64,000 bases of DNA, from assembly GCA_902790595.1 (NCBI GenBank), contig CADASL010000007.1:156200-220199 (forward strand), in the 5' to 3' direction. Made by a program: the position numbers and the translations under genes. The number at the start of each line of letters is the position of its first letter. Position 1 is the stretch's first letter. Positions 14,773 to 23,995 of this stretch are shown here, piece by piece. The notes under the pieces are model-generated. The model saw only the letters and a program-made list of their open reading frames with translations. It was not told where the DNA came from and searched no databases. The stretch is from an uncultured Bacteroidales bacterium. Lineage in GTDB: Bacteria; Bacteroidota; Bacteroidia; Bacteroidales; SZUA-534.

Positions 14773-16881
14773 ATGAAATTAAATCTCATTCCGGCAGCCT
14801 TGCTGATGCTGATGGCATCGGGCTGCCAACAAACAAAAATCAATTATCCGATGACAAAAAAAGTTGATACTGTTGACGTTTACTTTGGTCAGCAGGTGGC
14901 CGACCCGTACCGTTGGCTCGAAGACGACAATTCCGACGAGACGGCTCAATGGGTTGCCGAGCAGAACAAGCTGACTTTCGGCTATTTGGAGAAAATACCA
15001 TTCCGCGAGCAGGTGAAAAACCGGTTGGAGCAGATTTATAACTATCAGAAAATCTCGCGGCCGCGAAAAAGGTCGGGCCACTATTTCTGGTACAAAAACG
15101 ACGGTATGCAGAACCAGTACGTGCTTTACTACAGCGACACTCTGGGCGGCGATGGGATTGAACTGCTCGACCCGAACAAGCTGTCGGACGACGGCACGGT
15201 TGCGCTTTCAACAATGTCAATCTCGCACGACGGCCGCTACCTGGGCTACGGAATCGCCCGCGCCGGTTCTGACTGGAACGAGCTGTATGTCAAAGAGATT
15301 GCCTCGGGCAAAACTCTCGATGACCATATTCAATGGGTGAAATTCTCGGGAATTGCCTGGTACAAAGATGGTTTCTTCTACTCGCGCTTCCCCGAGCCCG
15401 CCGATGGCAACGCCCTTACCGAATCGAACGAAAACAGCAAGATTTACTATCACAAAATTGGTGATAATCAGCCGAATGACAAACTTATCTACGAAGACCC
15501 GCAGCACCCCGAGTGGATGTTCTCGGCCGATGTTTCCGACGATGAATCGACATTGATAATTTATGTGGCGGAATCCACATCGGGCAGTGCGTTGTATATC
15601 AAAGACTTGAAAAACAACGGCCAGATAAGGCATATTGTCGATGGTTTTGAAAACAACTATGGAGTTGTTGATATTATCGAGGGCAAGTTGCTGGTTATGA
15701 CCGATTTGGGCGCACCAAAATACAGGCTTGTGCTCATCGACCCGGCAAAACCCGAAAGCAAAAATTGGGTTGAAGTGATTCCCGAAAAGGAAAACGTGCT
15801 TGCATCGGTCAGTGTGAAGGTTGGAAAGCTGATTGCTGAATACACGAAAGACGCCAAAAGCCATTATGAGGTTCTGTCGCTCAAGGGCGAGTATCTGCAC
15901 GATGTGGCGCTGCCGCAGATTGGCACCGCATACGGATTCGACGACGACAAAGATGACAACATCACATTCTACACAATGGAAACGTTCACTTCGCCGTCAA
16001 CCATCTACAAATATGATGTTAACACCAACAAATCGGAACTTTATCGCCAGGCCGGCATCAATTTCGACGACAACGGCTACGTCACCAAACAGGTGTTCTA
16101 CACCAGCAAGGACGGGGCGCGCATACCAATGTTTATTGTTCACAAAGAGGACATTAAACTCGACGGCGGCAACAAAGTGTGGATGTACGGCTACGGCGGT
16201 TTCAACATCACACTGACGCCCGAATTCAATACTCAGCTGGCTGTGTGGCTTGAGCAGGGCGGAATCTACTGTCAGATGAATCTGCGCGGCGGCGGCGAGT
16301 ATGGCGAGGATTGGCACCGCGCCGGAACGCTGATGCAGAAGCAAAACGTGTTCGACGATTGCATTGCGGCGGCCGAATATATGATTGCCGAGGGCTACAC
16401 CACGGCCGGAAACATTGTGCTGCAAGGCGGCTCGAACGGCGGATTGCTGGTGGGTGCGGTTGTTAACCAGCGGCCCGACTTGTACGGCGTTTCGCTGCCG
16501 GCTGTAGGAGTTATGGATATGCTTCGTTATCACAAATTTACCATCGGGCGCCATTGGGCAACCGACTACGGCACAAGCGAGGACAGTTTGCAAATGTTCC
16601 AATATCTGATTGGCTACTCACCGCTGCACACCATCGCCGACAAGGCCTACCCCGCAACGCTTGTAACCACCGGCGACCACGACGACCGCGTTGTTCCGGC
16701 CCACTCGTTCAAGTTTGCCGCCACACTGCAGGAGCATCAGCAGGGCGCGGCTCCAATTCTTATCCGCATTGAGACCAATGCCGGCCACGGTGCGGGAAAG
16801 CCAACATCGAAATGGATTGAGGAAAACGCTGACGAGCTGGCATTTGCGTTCTACAATTTGGGAATGACGCCGAAATATTGA
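14773..16881 (+). CDS. Prolyl oligopeptidase family S9A lipoprotein
   Basis: 702 aa from ATG 14773 (MKLNLIPAALLMLMASGC). An upstream in-frame TTG at 14722 would coincide with the promoter and spoil the signal peptide. The lipobox MASGC marks a lipoprotein, so this peptidase works in the periplasm or at the outer membrane. The N-terminal part matches S9A proteins (VADPYRWLEDD) and is followed by the seven-bladed propeller. The catalytic alpha/beta-hydrolase domain has nucleophile Ser near 554 (GGSNGGLL), Asp near 636 (GDHDDRVVP) and His near 672 (AGHGAGKP). It cleaves after proline in short peptides. Confidence 0.95.
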   Translation: MKLNLIPAALLMLMASGCQQTKINYPMTKKVDTVDVYFGQQVADPYRWLEDDNSDETAQWVAEQNKLTFGYLEKIPFREQVKNRLEQIYNYQKISRPRKRSGHYFWYKNDGMQNQYVLYYSDTLGGDGIELLDPNKLSDDGTVALSTMSISHDGRYLGYGIARAGSDWNELYVKEIASGKTLDDHIQWVKFSGIAWYKDGFFYSRFPEPADGNALTESNENSKIYYHKIGDNQPNDKLIYEDPQHPEWMFSADVSDDESTLIIYVAESTSGSALYIKDLKNNGQIRHIVDGFENNYGVVDIIEGKLLVMTDLGAPKYRLVLIDPAKPESKNWVEVIPEKENVLASVSVKVGKLIAEYTKDAKSHYEVLSLKGEYLHDVALPQIGTAYGFDDDKDDNITFYTMETFTSPSTIYKYDVNTNKSELYRQAGINFDDNGYVTKQVFYTSKDGARIPMFIVHKEDIKLDGGNKVWMYGYGGFNITLTPEFNTQLAVWLEQGGIYCQMNLRGGGEYGEDWHRAGTLMQKQNVFDDCIAAAEYMIAEGYTTAGNIVLQGGSNGGLLVGAVVNQRPDLYGVSLPAVGVMDMLRYHKFTIGRHWATDYGTSEDSLQMFQYLIGYSPLHTIADKAYPATLVTTGDHDDRVVPAHSFKFAATLQEHQQGAAPILIRIETNAGHGAGKPTSKWIEENADELAFAFYNLGMTPKY

Positions 16882-16900
16882 AGGATTGAATGCGTGAAAT

Positions 16901-16931
16901 AAAAATGCGAGCCGTATGGTTCGCATTTTTT
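16901..16931 (+). terminator. Bidirectional intrinsic terminator
   Basis: AAAAATGCGA at the left pairs with TCGCATTTTT at the right around GCC-GTAT-GGT. There are T-runs on both strands, so it can serve the prolyl oligopeptidase gene and the opposing DUF4249 operon. Confidence 0.8.
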
Positions 16932-16941
16932 ATTCTATCAT

Positions 16942-16976
16942 TCAGTTAATCAGACCTTCAATCACGCTGCCGTGTG
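16942..16976 (-). pseudogene. Remnant of a PafA-like gene 3' end
   Basis: The minus strand reads GSVIEGLIN then TGA. The intact PafA-like gene at 20842 ends in GSVIEGLVQ and TGA. The two DNA segments share an exact 17-base run and further matches on both sides (from TTCA at the stop to TGTGG). Homology stops abruptly upstream. This looks like the last dozen codons of a second copy, left 10 bp beyond the DUF4249 stop. Confidence 0.6.
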
Positions 16977-16990
16977 GTTGTTTTTATCAC

Positions 16991-18292
16991 TTACCAGTAT
17001 ATGGGTTCGGTGTCGTAGAATGGTGGCCTGTAGTTTTCCAAAACAGGAACTTTAACAATGATTGCTGTTGTGACGCAGAAGTTTCCGCTGCCGCCGTGCA
17101 CGTTTGTCGGCACTTTCATCGCGCCAGTGAGACTGCTCATATCATCGTAGAACGACGATTTAACGGCGTTCATCGCACGCAGATAGTAGTATTGCTGCTC
17201 TGAAATGGATTGCAGTTTTACGTACAGATTCCAATTATAGAAGTCGCCAGTCAGCTCCATATCTTCCTCAGTAAGTCTTCCATCATACATTTTACTTATA
17301 TGTGAAGGAATTATGTCCGAGCACGGAACTATAACATTGAGCTGCGCGGTTGAGTTGCTGAACTTCTCATCAGAAAAGACGTGGTAGGTGTTTTTGATGT
17401 CAGACATCAATAAATCGACATCGCTGCCATCGCCGTCAGTATTTGACTGCGACTGTGACTCGCCCTCAGACAATATCTGGCAGCCACGATAGTTATAATC
17501 CACGAGCTTGATTCCTCTTTCCCAATACGGACTTTCTTTTACAAGATAGTAAACATCAACAAAACCATAGCCGTCGTACTTAAATATGGGAGTTTCAAAG
17601 TTTTTCTTTGCGTAATCCACAATCGAGTCCAATTCGTACAGGTTTTTCTCATAAGGGAAAAACTGCTCAAAATAGCAATGTTCATGGTATAATTCAGAGT
17701 AGATGGACATTCGGTAGTAATCGGCATCCGGACCGATGTCGTTGAAACTGACATCGAGTAAGGTTCGGTCTTTAGAGGATGCATCATTTTGGTCGCTGGA
17801 AACGTGTGTGTAAGTGTGCTTTATAATAGGTTTTTCGATTTTTTGCGGGGCAACGTCTTCGGCCCAGACGTGCTGGCCGCCGCTGAAAACGTCAACCCGC
17901 ACATTATCACCTACATTGAACTTGCTTCTGAGCATATAGGTGCCCCAAATGGTATCGGTCACCGTTTCCCTATTTTCAACAGTCGTCCATCCAGTATAGT
18001 CGCTGAACTGCTCCGACATATAAATGTTGGTACGTGTAATCCGATAACAATCAGTCACTGTTTCAACCAATTGGCCGTTGACACGAAGCTCGATACGGGC
18101 GTCGCTCACCACCATTGGTTTTGTACGCGTCGTGCGCGAAACGTAAACAAAATTGGTGTCGGCGCCGGTTTGCAGATTGGCGTTGAGGCATAGCACACCT
18201 TCAATGTTGTCGAGGTCGGCATCGAGGTTGTTCTCGCAGGCCGGTAGCGCGGCTATCGCCAAAGCTGATAATATGAAGATTAGTTTTTTCAT
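16991..18292 (-). CDS. DUF4249 family lipoprotein
   Basis: 433 aa. The signal peptide ends in a LPAC lipobox (Cys19), then a beta-rich DUF4249 domain begins with VLCLNANLQTGADTNFVYVSRT and VSDARIELRVNGQLVETV. DUF4249 lipoproteins are typically encoded just after a TonB-dependent receptor, as here (4 bp apart). They are thought to act as surface partners of the receptor; the substrate is unknown. The C-terminal part contains a Ser/Asp/Gln-rich insert (GESQSQSNTDGDGSD). Confidence 0.87.
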   Translation of the reverse strand: MKKLIFILSALAIAALPACENNLDADLDNIEGVLCLNANLQTGADTNFVYVSRTTRTKPMVVSDARIELRVNGQLVETVTDCYRITRTNIYMSEQFSDYTGWTTVENRETVTDTIWGTYMLRSKFNVGDNVRVDVFSGGQHVWAEDVAPQKIEKPIIKHTYTHVSSDQNDASSKDRTLLDVSFNDIGPDADYYRMSIYSELYHEHCYFEQFFPYEKNLYELDSIVDYAKKNFETPIFKYDGYGFVDVYYLVKESPYWERGIKLVDYNYRGCQILSEGESQSQSNTDGDGSDVDLLMSDIKNTYHVFSDEKFSNSTAQLNVIVPCSDIIPSHISKMYDGRLTEEDMELTGDFYNWNLYVKLQSISEQQYYYLRAMNAVKSSFYDDMSSLTGAMKVPTNVHGGSGNFCVTTAIIVKVPVLENYRPPFYDTEPIYW

Positions 18293-18296
18293 CGGT

Positions 18297-20738
18297 TTAG
18301 AATTTGTAAGTGAGTGTGAATGATGGAATTATTGGCAGAATTGTGAGTTTCTTTATGCGATGCCGCGATGCGCCGTCGTACCTTCCCGAGCCGTAATCAT
18401 CTAATTCTGTAGAATACACCAAAGTGGGATTCATATGGTTGTAGAGGTTGTAAACCGATATGTTGAAGATGCGCTCACAGTGTTTTTTCTGTTTGTGGAA
18501 ATCGACTCCGAGGCACATTGTGTGGCTGCAAGGCAGACGGTAGTTGTTGCGGCCCGGCACGTAAGCAACTTTGTCGAAATTATACTGTGGATAATTACTT
18601 CTAAAATCAATATTGTTGTCGGGCTCGACAAACTGTTGGTATGTTTCGGTGAGAGTGGCGCAGTTTCCGCTCTGAAGCGACCACGAAAGGTCAACAAAGA
18701 TTCGCTCGTTCACCTTCCAATTGACAACCATATTCAAGTTGTGTCGGCGGTCGTAGGTGAACGGGAAGCGCTGTCCGTCGTTCACGCCCGACGAGCGGCT
18801 GAACTTGCGGTCGGTTTTCGAGAGCGTGTACGACACAAGGCCAGTTACCGCGCCTTCAGTTTTCTGCGCCATAAACTCAATGCCCCGCGACACACCCTGA
18901 CCGGCGGCCACAAGTTTTTCCCACGAGCCTGAGAATCCGGCAAAGTTCATACCGTCTTTATACTCTAAAACATTGTCGCTCACCTTGTAATAGCCCTCAA
19001 TCGAAAACTCCCAGCCGTCGATTTTGGTGTAAGCGCCAACGCTGTACTGGTTGGCCACTTCGGGCTCAAGCTCCTCGGTGATGGGCACCCAAAGGTCGGT
19101 GGGCATTGCGAGCGGCGACGATGTGAGCAGGTGCACGCATTGCGTCATTCGCGAATACGATGCCTTAAGTGTCAGAAAATCAGTGGGGGCATACTTCAGC
19201 GACACACGTGGCTGCAAGTTGTGGTAGGTTTTGTTTTCCAGATTGAATATGGTGTGCGCCAGGCCAATGTTAAGGCTTAGATTGTCAAACAGTTTCCAAT
19301 CGTCATCAACATAAACCGAAAGCTCATTGGCGAAAGCCGCCGAACCTTTTGCCGTGGCCGATGTGTCAGAGAGCAACACGCTGTCTTCTCTTGCTAGATA
19401 GGTGGATGTGGTTGTTTCGGGCTCAAAATTGTGACGAGTGTAATTGGCGCCAAACTTCACGGTGTGCGATGGCGATGGCAGCCAGTCGAAATCGACAATC
19501 GCGCCAAAGTCCTTTATTTCAGACTGATAGTCAGAACTGCCATTGTCAAACGCCTTATTGACATTCGTCAGCGGGTCATTGTTATAAAAGTACGAATTGT
19601 CGTACGACGCCATTCGCATTTTGTAGTGGTTGAAGTTGACGGTGGTGTTGGCAAATAATTTTGACGAGAAGACGTGATTCCACCGCAGCGACGGAATGAA
19701 GTTGCGCCACTTCAGGTCGCTGCCATAGTCGTAGATGCTACCGTGGTCATCGAATATATAAGTGTCGTGGCAGTCGTTCTTAAATTTGTCAAGTCCGTTA
19801 TACAGAGACAGATAGACGCGGTCGGCGTCAGAGAATTTGTGGTTCAGTTTCAGGTTGATGTCGTAGAACCAGTAGTTTACCTTCACGTCGTCGTCAAGAA
19901 AAGGCTGCACCAGAGCGCCCGCGTAGGTTGTGCGCCCCGACAGGCTGAACGATGTCCGCCCCGCGCTAATCGGCCCTTCCACATTGAATCGCGACGTGAG
20001 CAGCCCCACCGACACTGTGGCGTGGTAGTTGTTCATATCGCCGTCTTTGGTGCGCACGTCGATAACCGACGATGTGCGGCCGTTGTAGCGCGCCGGAAAC
20101 GATGATTTATAGAAAGTTACCTTCTTCACCGCTTCGGGCGTGAACACCGAGAAGAAGCCGAACAGATGGTCGATTTTGTAAACCGTGGCGCCGTCGAGCA
20201 GAATCAGGTTCTCGTCGCCGTTGCCACCGCGCACATAGAGAGTTGAAGCGCCGCCCACGCCTTGCTGCACACCGGGGGTGAGTTGAATGGTTCGCAGAAC
20301 GTCGGTCTCGCCCAGCAGCGACGGCGTGTGCTCAATCAGCCGCACGGGAATGTCAAGGCTGCCCATTTTGGTCGATTCAATGCCGCTTTCGCGACTTTTG
20401 CCCACAACCACCACTTCTTCCAGTTCGTTGTCGCTCGAAAGGCTGATGTTGATTGCCGTGTCGCGCCGAAGGTTCAAGTCGATGGTCCGCCGGTTGTAGC
20501 CCACATACGAGACCGTGAGCCGGTGCTGCCCCGCGGGAAGCGTGAGCGAGTAAAATCCGAAGTTGTTCGATGCAGTGCCGTGGCGGCTGTTCTCGTCAAC
20601 CACGGTTGCCCCGATAATTGTTTCAGCCGATTTGCCGTCGGTAATGTAGCCGCTCACGGTTATTTTGCTCTGAGCCAGCACATTGTCGCAACACAACACA
20701 AGGCCGATGGCGGCGAAAAAAAGTTTGGTTAGTTTCAT
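18297..20738 (-). CDS. TonB-dependent outer-membrane receptor with carboxypeptidase-like N-domain
   Basis: 813 aa. After the signal peptide (ending CCDNVLAQ), residues about 25-105 form a CarboxypepD_reg-like beta sandwich (VSGYITDGKSAETIIGATV, YSLTLPAGQHRLTVSYVGY). A plug domain follows (about 120-240; LRTIQLTPGVQQGVGGASTL, YVRGGNGDENLILLDG), then a long 22-strand-type barrel ending in a terminal aromatic (FTLTYKF). It should import a large ligand using TonB energy. The absence of SusD and glycosidase genes speaks against a standard polysaccharide utilisation locus; the DUF4249 partner suggests a non-glycan or unknown ligand. Confidence 0.93.
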   Translation of the reverse strand: MKLTKLFFAAIGLVLCCDNVLAQSKITVSGYITDGKSAETIIGATVVDENSRHGTASNNFGFYSLTLPAGQHRLTVSYVGYNRRTIDLNLRRDTAINISLSSDNELEEVVVVGKSRESGIESTKMGSLDIPVRLIEHTPSLLGETDVLRTIQLTPGVQQGVGGASTLYVRGGNGDENLILLDGATVYKIDHLFGFFSVFTPEAVKKVTFYKSSFPARYNGRTSSVIDVRTKDGDMNNYHATVSVGLLTSRFNVEGPISAGRTSFSLSGRTTYAGALVQPFLDDDVKVNYWFYDINLKLNHKFSDADRVYLSLYNGLDKFKNDCHDTYIFDDHGSIYDYGSDLKWRNFIPSLRWNHVFSSKLFANTTVNFNHYKMRMASYDNSYFYNNDPLTNVNKAFDNGSSDYQSEIKDFGAIVDFDWLPSPSHTVKFGANYTRHNFEPETTTSTYLAREDSVLLSDTSATAKGSAAFANELSVYVDDDWKLFDNLSLNIGLAHTIFNLENKTYHNLQPRVSLKYAPTDFLTLKASYSRMTQCVHLLTSSPLAMPTDLWVPITEELEPEVANQYSVGAYTKIDGWEFSIEGYYKVSDNVLEYKDGMNFAGFSGSWEKLVAAGQGVSRGIEFMAQKTEGAVTGLVSYTLSKTDRKFSRSSGVNDGQRFPFTYDRRHNLNMVVNWKVNERIFVDLSWSLQSGNCATLTETYQQFVEPDNNIDFRSNYPQYNFDKVAYVPGRNNYRLPCSHTMCLGVDFHKQKKHCERIFNISVYNLYNHMNPTLVYSTELDDYGSGRYDGASRHRIKKLTILPIIPSFTLTYKF

Positions 20739-20766
20739 AAAATAGTTGTTAAATCAAATATCGGAA

Positions 20767-20804
20767 TAACTGATTACGCAGTTACCCATTATTTTTCAAA
20801 TATA
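20767..20804 (-). promoter_or_regulatory. Promoter box and leader inverted repeat of the TonB receptor operon
   Basis: The minus strand TATATTTG at 20804-20797 matches TAnnTTTG. Between it and the start codon lies the inverted repeat TAACTG-ATTACG-CAGTTA (20767-20784), which would form a small hairpin in the 5' leader or serve as a repressor site. Confidence 0.55.
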
Positions 20805-20841
20805 ATACCAAAATCGACAGTACGCCTGGTTATATAAAAAT

Positions 20842-22488
20842 TCACTGCACCAGCCCTTCAATCACGCTGCCTGTGGTGCCGTTCGGGAATGGAATGTCAA
20901 GGAAATTGGCGATTGTTGGGGCGATGTCGCGGATGTCAATGTTCTGATTTAGGCGCGTGCGCTTAATCTTCCAGCCGTACCAGATGAGCGGCACGTGGGT
21001 GTCGTAGTTGTAGCCCGAGTTCGCGCTGCTCACGCCCGAACCCTGCGCAATCCAACCCGGCTCAAGGCAGATAATCACGTCGCCCGAGCGCTTCGGGTTG
21101 AACGAATTCTGCATTTGGCGCATTATGCCGTCGGTGAAAGTGGTTGATTTCAAGGTCGATGCCGAGATGGCGTTGGCCACACCCGAAAACTGCAGCATAA
21201 AATCGCAAACCACACTCTCGAAATCCTGAACCTTCATTCCCGCCGTCTCTATCAGATTGTGGTTCAAATAAATCTGATTGTTGTGATAGGCCGAAACCCA
21301 TTTGCCCTTGTCGTATTTTGCGTTCAGATAGGTGCCCAAAAGCATAACGGCGCGGTCGGCGTTGAAGGTGCCGGCCGGAATGTTGTTGGCCTGCAGCATT
21401 GCCGGGTTGTACGATGTGCCGTGGTCCGAAGTCAGGTAGATGAGCACGTTGTTGCGGCCCACCGTCTCGTCGATAAACTGCAGAAAATGTTCCAAATCGC
21501 GGTCGAGCCGGATGTAAAGGTCTTCAAGCTCGACCGAGTTTGGCCCGCAAGCGCTGCTCACGTCGGCCGATGCCGAAAAGGCAATGCTCAGATAGTCGGT
21601 GTCGTCGTCTTGGCCAAGTTGCTCATTCACAATGGCGTTCACGCAAAAATCCTTGACAAGGCTGTTGCCCGCCGGATTCGATTTTAGTTTGCTGTAGTGC
21701 TTTGTGCGCTTGAGCAGACTGTTGATTTTCTTGCCCAGCACATTGTCGCCTGTAAAGCCGGCGTTTTTCGACTGTCCGCGTTCGGAGCCGGCACGGTATT
21801 TTTCGGGCGGCAGCAGCGGCAGCCAGTCTTTTTCAATATACATATCGGGGAACTTCTTGCCGTTGAACTCGTTAACCCACGCGGACAGAGAGTCGGCATA
21901 GTAACTGCTTGTCACCCAAAGCCCCGACGCGTCGTCGAACCAGTAGGCGGCGTCGGCAATATGGCCGGCAGGCAAAACGGCCGTTGTGGGGTTCAGCGAT
22001 ACCGCAAACACCTTCGAGCGATTGTTGCTGAAGAGTTTCATTTCGTCGGTGAAGGTGGTTGTCAGGATGTTACGCGGCGAGTAGGTCCCTTTCTCAATTT
22101 CGGCGCCTACGGGCTTGACTTTCTCGTCGAAAGCCGCGCCAATGTTTCTCTCTTGCAGTTGAACGTACCACGCGTCGCTCACAATTCCGTGAACAATTGG
22201 CTCACAGCCAGTTGCAATGGTTGCGTAGCCCGGCGATGTCTGTGTGAGCATATAGTTGTAGTTGGCATTTCGGCAGAGCGCGCCCTCGCCAATGAGCCGC
22301 CGGAATCCGCCTTCGCCAAAGTTGTCCCAATAGCGGTGGATATAGTCGTAACGCATTGATTCCACCACAATTCCGATAATCAGTTGCGGTTTTTCCGATG
22401 GTATGTTTCTACGTTTCTGCGCCATCAGTGCCGGGCTTGTCAGAACCAAGGCGGCAAGCAGACTGGCAGCGAAAAATCTTGATTTCAT
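20842..22488 (-). CDS. PafA-like alkaline phosphatase superfamily protein, altered active site
   Basis: 548 aa secreted protein (signal peptide ends ALMAQ). The fold is clearly that of PafA-type phosphatases: GIVVESMRYDY, TQTSPGYATIATG with nucleophile Thr84, LPAGHIADAAYWFDD, LTSDHGTSYNP and YDTHVPLIWYGW. Several catalytic positions differ from PafA. The first metal Asp is Glu43. The Asn after HGI is Asp105. The Lys-x-Arg motif reads NPT (SLNPTTAVLPAG). The zinc-binding Asp-x3-His in the DYxxH region reads ADVSS. DH in SDHG and His in DTHVP remain. It may be inactive as a monoesterase or act on another substrate. It has its own promoter at 22506. Confidence 0.85.
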   Translation of the reverse strand: MKSRFFAASLLAALVLTSPALMAQKRRNIPSEKPQLIIGIVVESMRYDYIHRYWDNFGEGGFRRLIGEGALCRNANYNYMLTQTSPGYATIATGCEPIVHGIVSDAWYVQLQERNIGAAFDEKVKPVGAEIEKGTYSPRNILTTTFTDEMKLFSNNRSKVFAVSLNPTTAVLPAGHIADAAYWFDDASGLWVTSSYYADSLSAWVNEFNGKKFPDMYIEKDWLPLLPPEKYRAGSERGQSKNAGFTGDNVLGKKINSLLKRTKHYSKLKSNPAGNSLVKDFCVNAIVNEQLGQDDDTDYLSIAFSASADVSSACGPNSVELEDLYIRLDRDLEHFLQFIDETVGRNNVLIYLTSDHGTSYNPAMLQANNIPAGTFNADRAVMLLGTYLNAKYDKGKWVSAYHNNQIYLNHNLIETAGMKVQDFESVVCDFMLQFSGVANAISASTLKSTTFTDGIMRQMQNSFNPKRSGDVIICLEPGWIAQGSGVSSANSGYNYDTHVPLIWYGWKIKRTRLNQNIDIRDIAPTIANFLDIPFPNGTTGSVIEGLVQ

Positions 22489-22505
22489 AAAACTCTGTTT
22501 TGGGG

Positions 22506-22513
22506 CAAAAATA
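22506..22513 (-). promoter_or_regulatory. -7 promoter box of the PafA-like gene
   Basis: The minus strand reads TATTTTTG, exact TAnnTTTG, 18 bp upstream of the ATG at 22488. Confidence 0.6.
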
Positions 22514-22580
22514 ACCGATAATGCATTTTGCCGCCGACCATTTGCCGCGGGTTATGAATAGTGCGGTGTTCAAAAACCGT

Positions 22581-23777
22581 CTAATACATAAAGCCGAAAA
22601 GCCAGAGCGGAATTTTGTTTCCCATAGCGTATTCTATTCCATCGGCAGCAACAAAAGCGTTTGGCGTATTGGCAATTTGCCGGCCATCTTTGCTCTGTCC
22701 GCCAACCTCAACGGTATATGTTTTATCAATCACAAAATCAGCTTTTTTGCCATATTCAACCATATGACTATATGACAATTGGTTCACAAAAAATGTTTCT
22801 CTGGCCGTTCCTGTTTCAACTTGTGTGAGTGAAAGTGCATACAGCAAATTGGTGTTCTCCATATAAATCTTGTCGGGTTTTTGCATACGCTTCAAGTTCA
22901 CGTTGTCGCTGTAAAGCATATTAATCAACTTCGCGCGATAAAGATTAGCAAGGTAGTTCAAAACAGTATTGCGGTTGAGTTCGGTTGCCTGCGCCATTTT
23001 GCTAATATCGACAGAAAACGGAACACCACTGCTCACTACCGATAGCAGACTGCGCAATTTTCTCACTTTACCCACATCAACATTTCCAATCTGCGGCAGT
23101 TCAATTTCAAGAATCATACTCACAACCTTCTGTAATTGAGTAAGATAATCGATATTATCCTGTAAAAAAAACGGATAATACCCTTCTTGCAGGTAGTTGC
23201 CAAAATATTGCAAAGGCCGACAATTGGCGACAATTGCATTTGATGTCTCTAACGGATGCTGCAAAATATCGCTGAGCGAGAAAACCGGCAACTCAATATT
23301 CTCTTTAAACAACAGATACTCGCGAAACGAGAGCCCCTGAAGGTCGTAACTGACGCAGCGGCGCGACAAATCGGCCTCTGCATTCAGAATATTCAACAGC
23401 GACGAGCCAGTGAAAACAATTTTCAAGTCGGGGAAAGCATCGTAAATGTTCTTTATCTCACGGCTCCAGCCTTCGTATTTATGTACCTCATCGAGGCACA
23501 GGCATTTACCACCGTGATAGTAAAAATTTTCGGCAAGTTCAATCAAACTATGCCGGGAAAAATACAAATGGTCGAGACTGACATACAATGCCGTTGCGGG
23601 GGCTACACCATAGTGTTCCTTAATATGCTGAAGCATCATTGTTGTCTTGCCAACACCGCGTGCTCCTCTAATTCCAATCAACCGTGAGTTCCAATTGATT
23701 TCAGTGGCCAAACTGCGCTTATGTGGCGTGTCTAAATGCGATAGTAACCGCAAATGCTGAGCGTGTAATTGTTCCAT
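22581..23777 (-). CDS. AAA_14/DUF4143 family ATPase
   Basis: 398 aa. Walker A GARGVGKT is at 38-45, a Walker B-like KCLCLDEVH near 90-98, and a sensor-like IVFTGSS near 120. A winged-helix-like region follows (NTVLNYLANLYRAKLI), then a C-terminal DUF4143 part with a PD-(D/E)xK-like pattern (ADFVIDK...VEVGGQSK). Proteins of this family are widespread and often horizontally moved; their cellular role is not established. The DNA here is AT-richer than its neighbours, and the gene stands alone behind a cluster of palindromes (23807-23905). Confidence 0.87.
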   Translation of the reverse strand: MEQLHAQHLRLLSHLDTPHKRSLATEINWNSRLIGIRGARGVGKTTMMLQHIKEHYGVAPATALYVSLDHLYFSRHSLIELAENFYYHGGKCLCLDEVHKYEGWSREIKNIYDAFPDLKIVFTGSSLLNILNAEADLSRRCVSYDLQGLSFREYLLFKENIELPVFSLSDILQHPLETSNAIVANCRPLQYFGNYLQEGYYPFFLQDNIDYLTQLQKVVSMILEIELPQIGNVDVGKVRKLRSLLSVVSSGVPFSVDISKMAQATELNRNTVLNYLANLYRAKLINMLYSDNVNLKRMQKPDKIYMENTNLLYALSLTQVETGTARETFFVNQLSYSHMVEYGKKADFVIDKTYTVEVGGQSKDGRQIANTPNAFVAADGIEYAMGNKIPLWLFGFMY

Positions 23778-23806
23778 TTTCCAAAATTCGTTATTGCCTC
23801 TGGCAA

Positions 23807-23905
23807 CAAATATACTAATTTGCTTAATAGATTAAGCAAATTCAATCGCTTTTTATATGGTAGATTAAGCAAATTTAACATCAAATTGCTTAATTAATTA
23901 AGCAA
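23807..23905 (-). promoter_or_regulatory. Promoter with palindromic operator cluster
   Basis: The minus strand TATATTTG at 23814-23807 is an exact -7 box. Half-site ATTAAGCAAA recurs: a near-continuous palindrome with 12-bp arms and AG spacer (23817-23842), a single half-site at 23864-23876, and a perfect 20-bp palindrome (23886-23905). The first palindrome covers the -33 region, as expected for a repressor operator. Confidence 0.65.
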
Positions 23906-23944
23906 ACGGCGTTTTAGATGCGTTTTTGGCAAAAATCGAAGTAC

Positions 23945-23973
23945 AAAAAAAAGCCGAACCAAACGGCCCGGCT
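23945..23973 (-). terminator. Intrinsic terminator of the Cys-rich lipoprotein gene
   Basis: Arms AGCCG and CGGCT with extra inner pairing; on the minus strand a run of eight T follows. Confidence 0.7.
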
Positions 23974-23995
23974 CTTATCATTTGTTTGCCAATTT

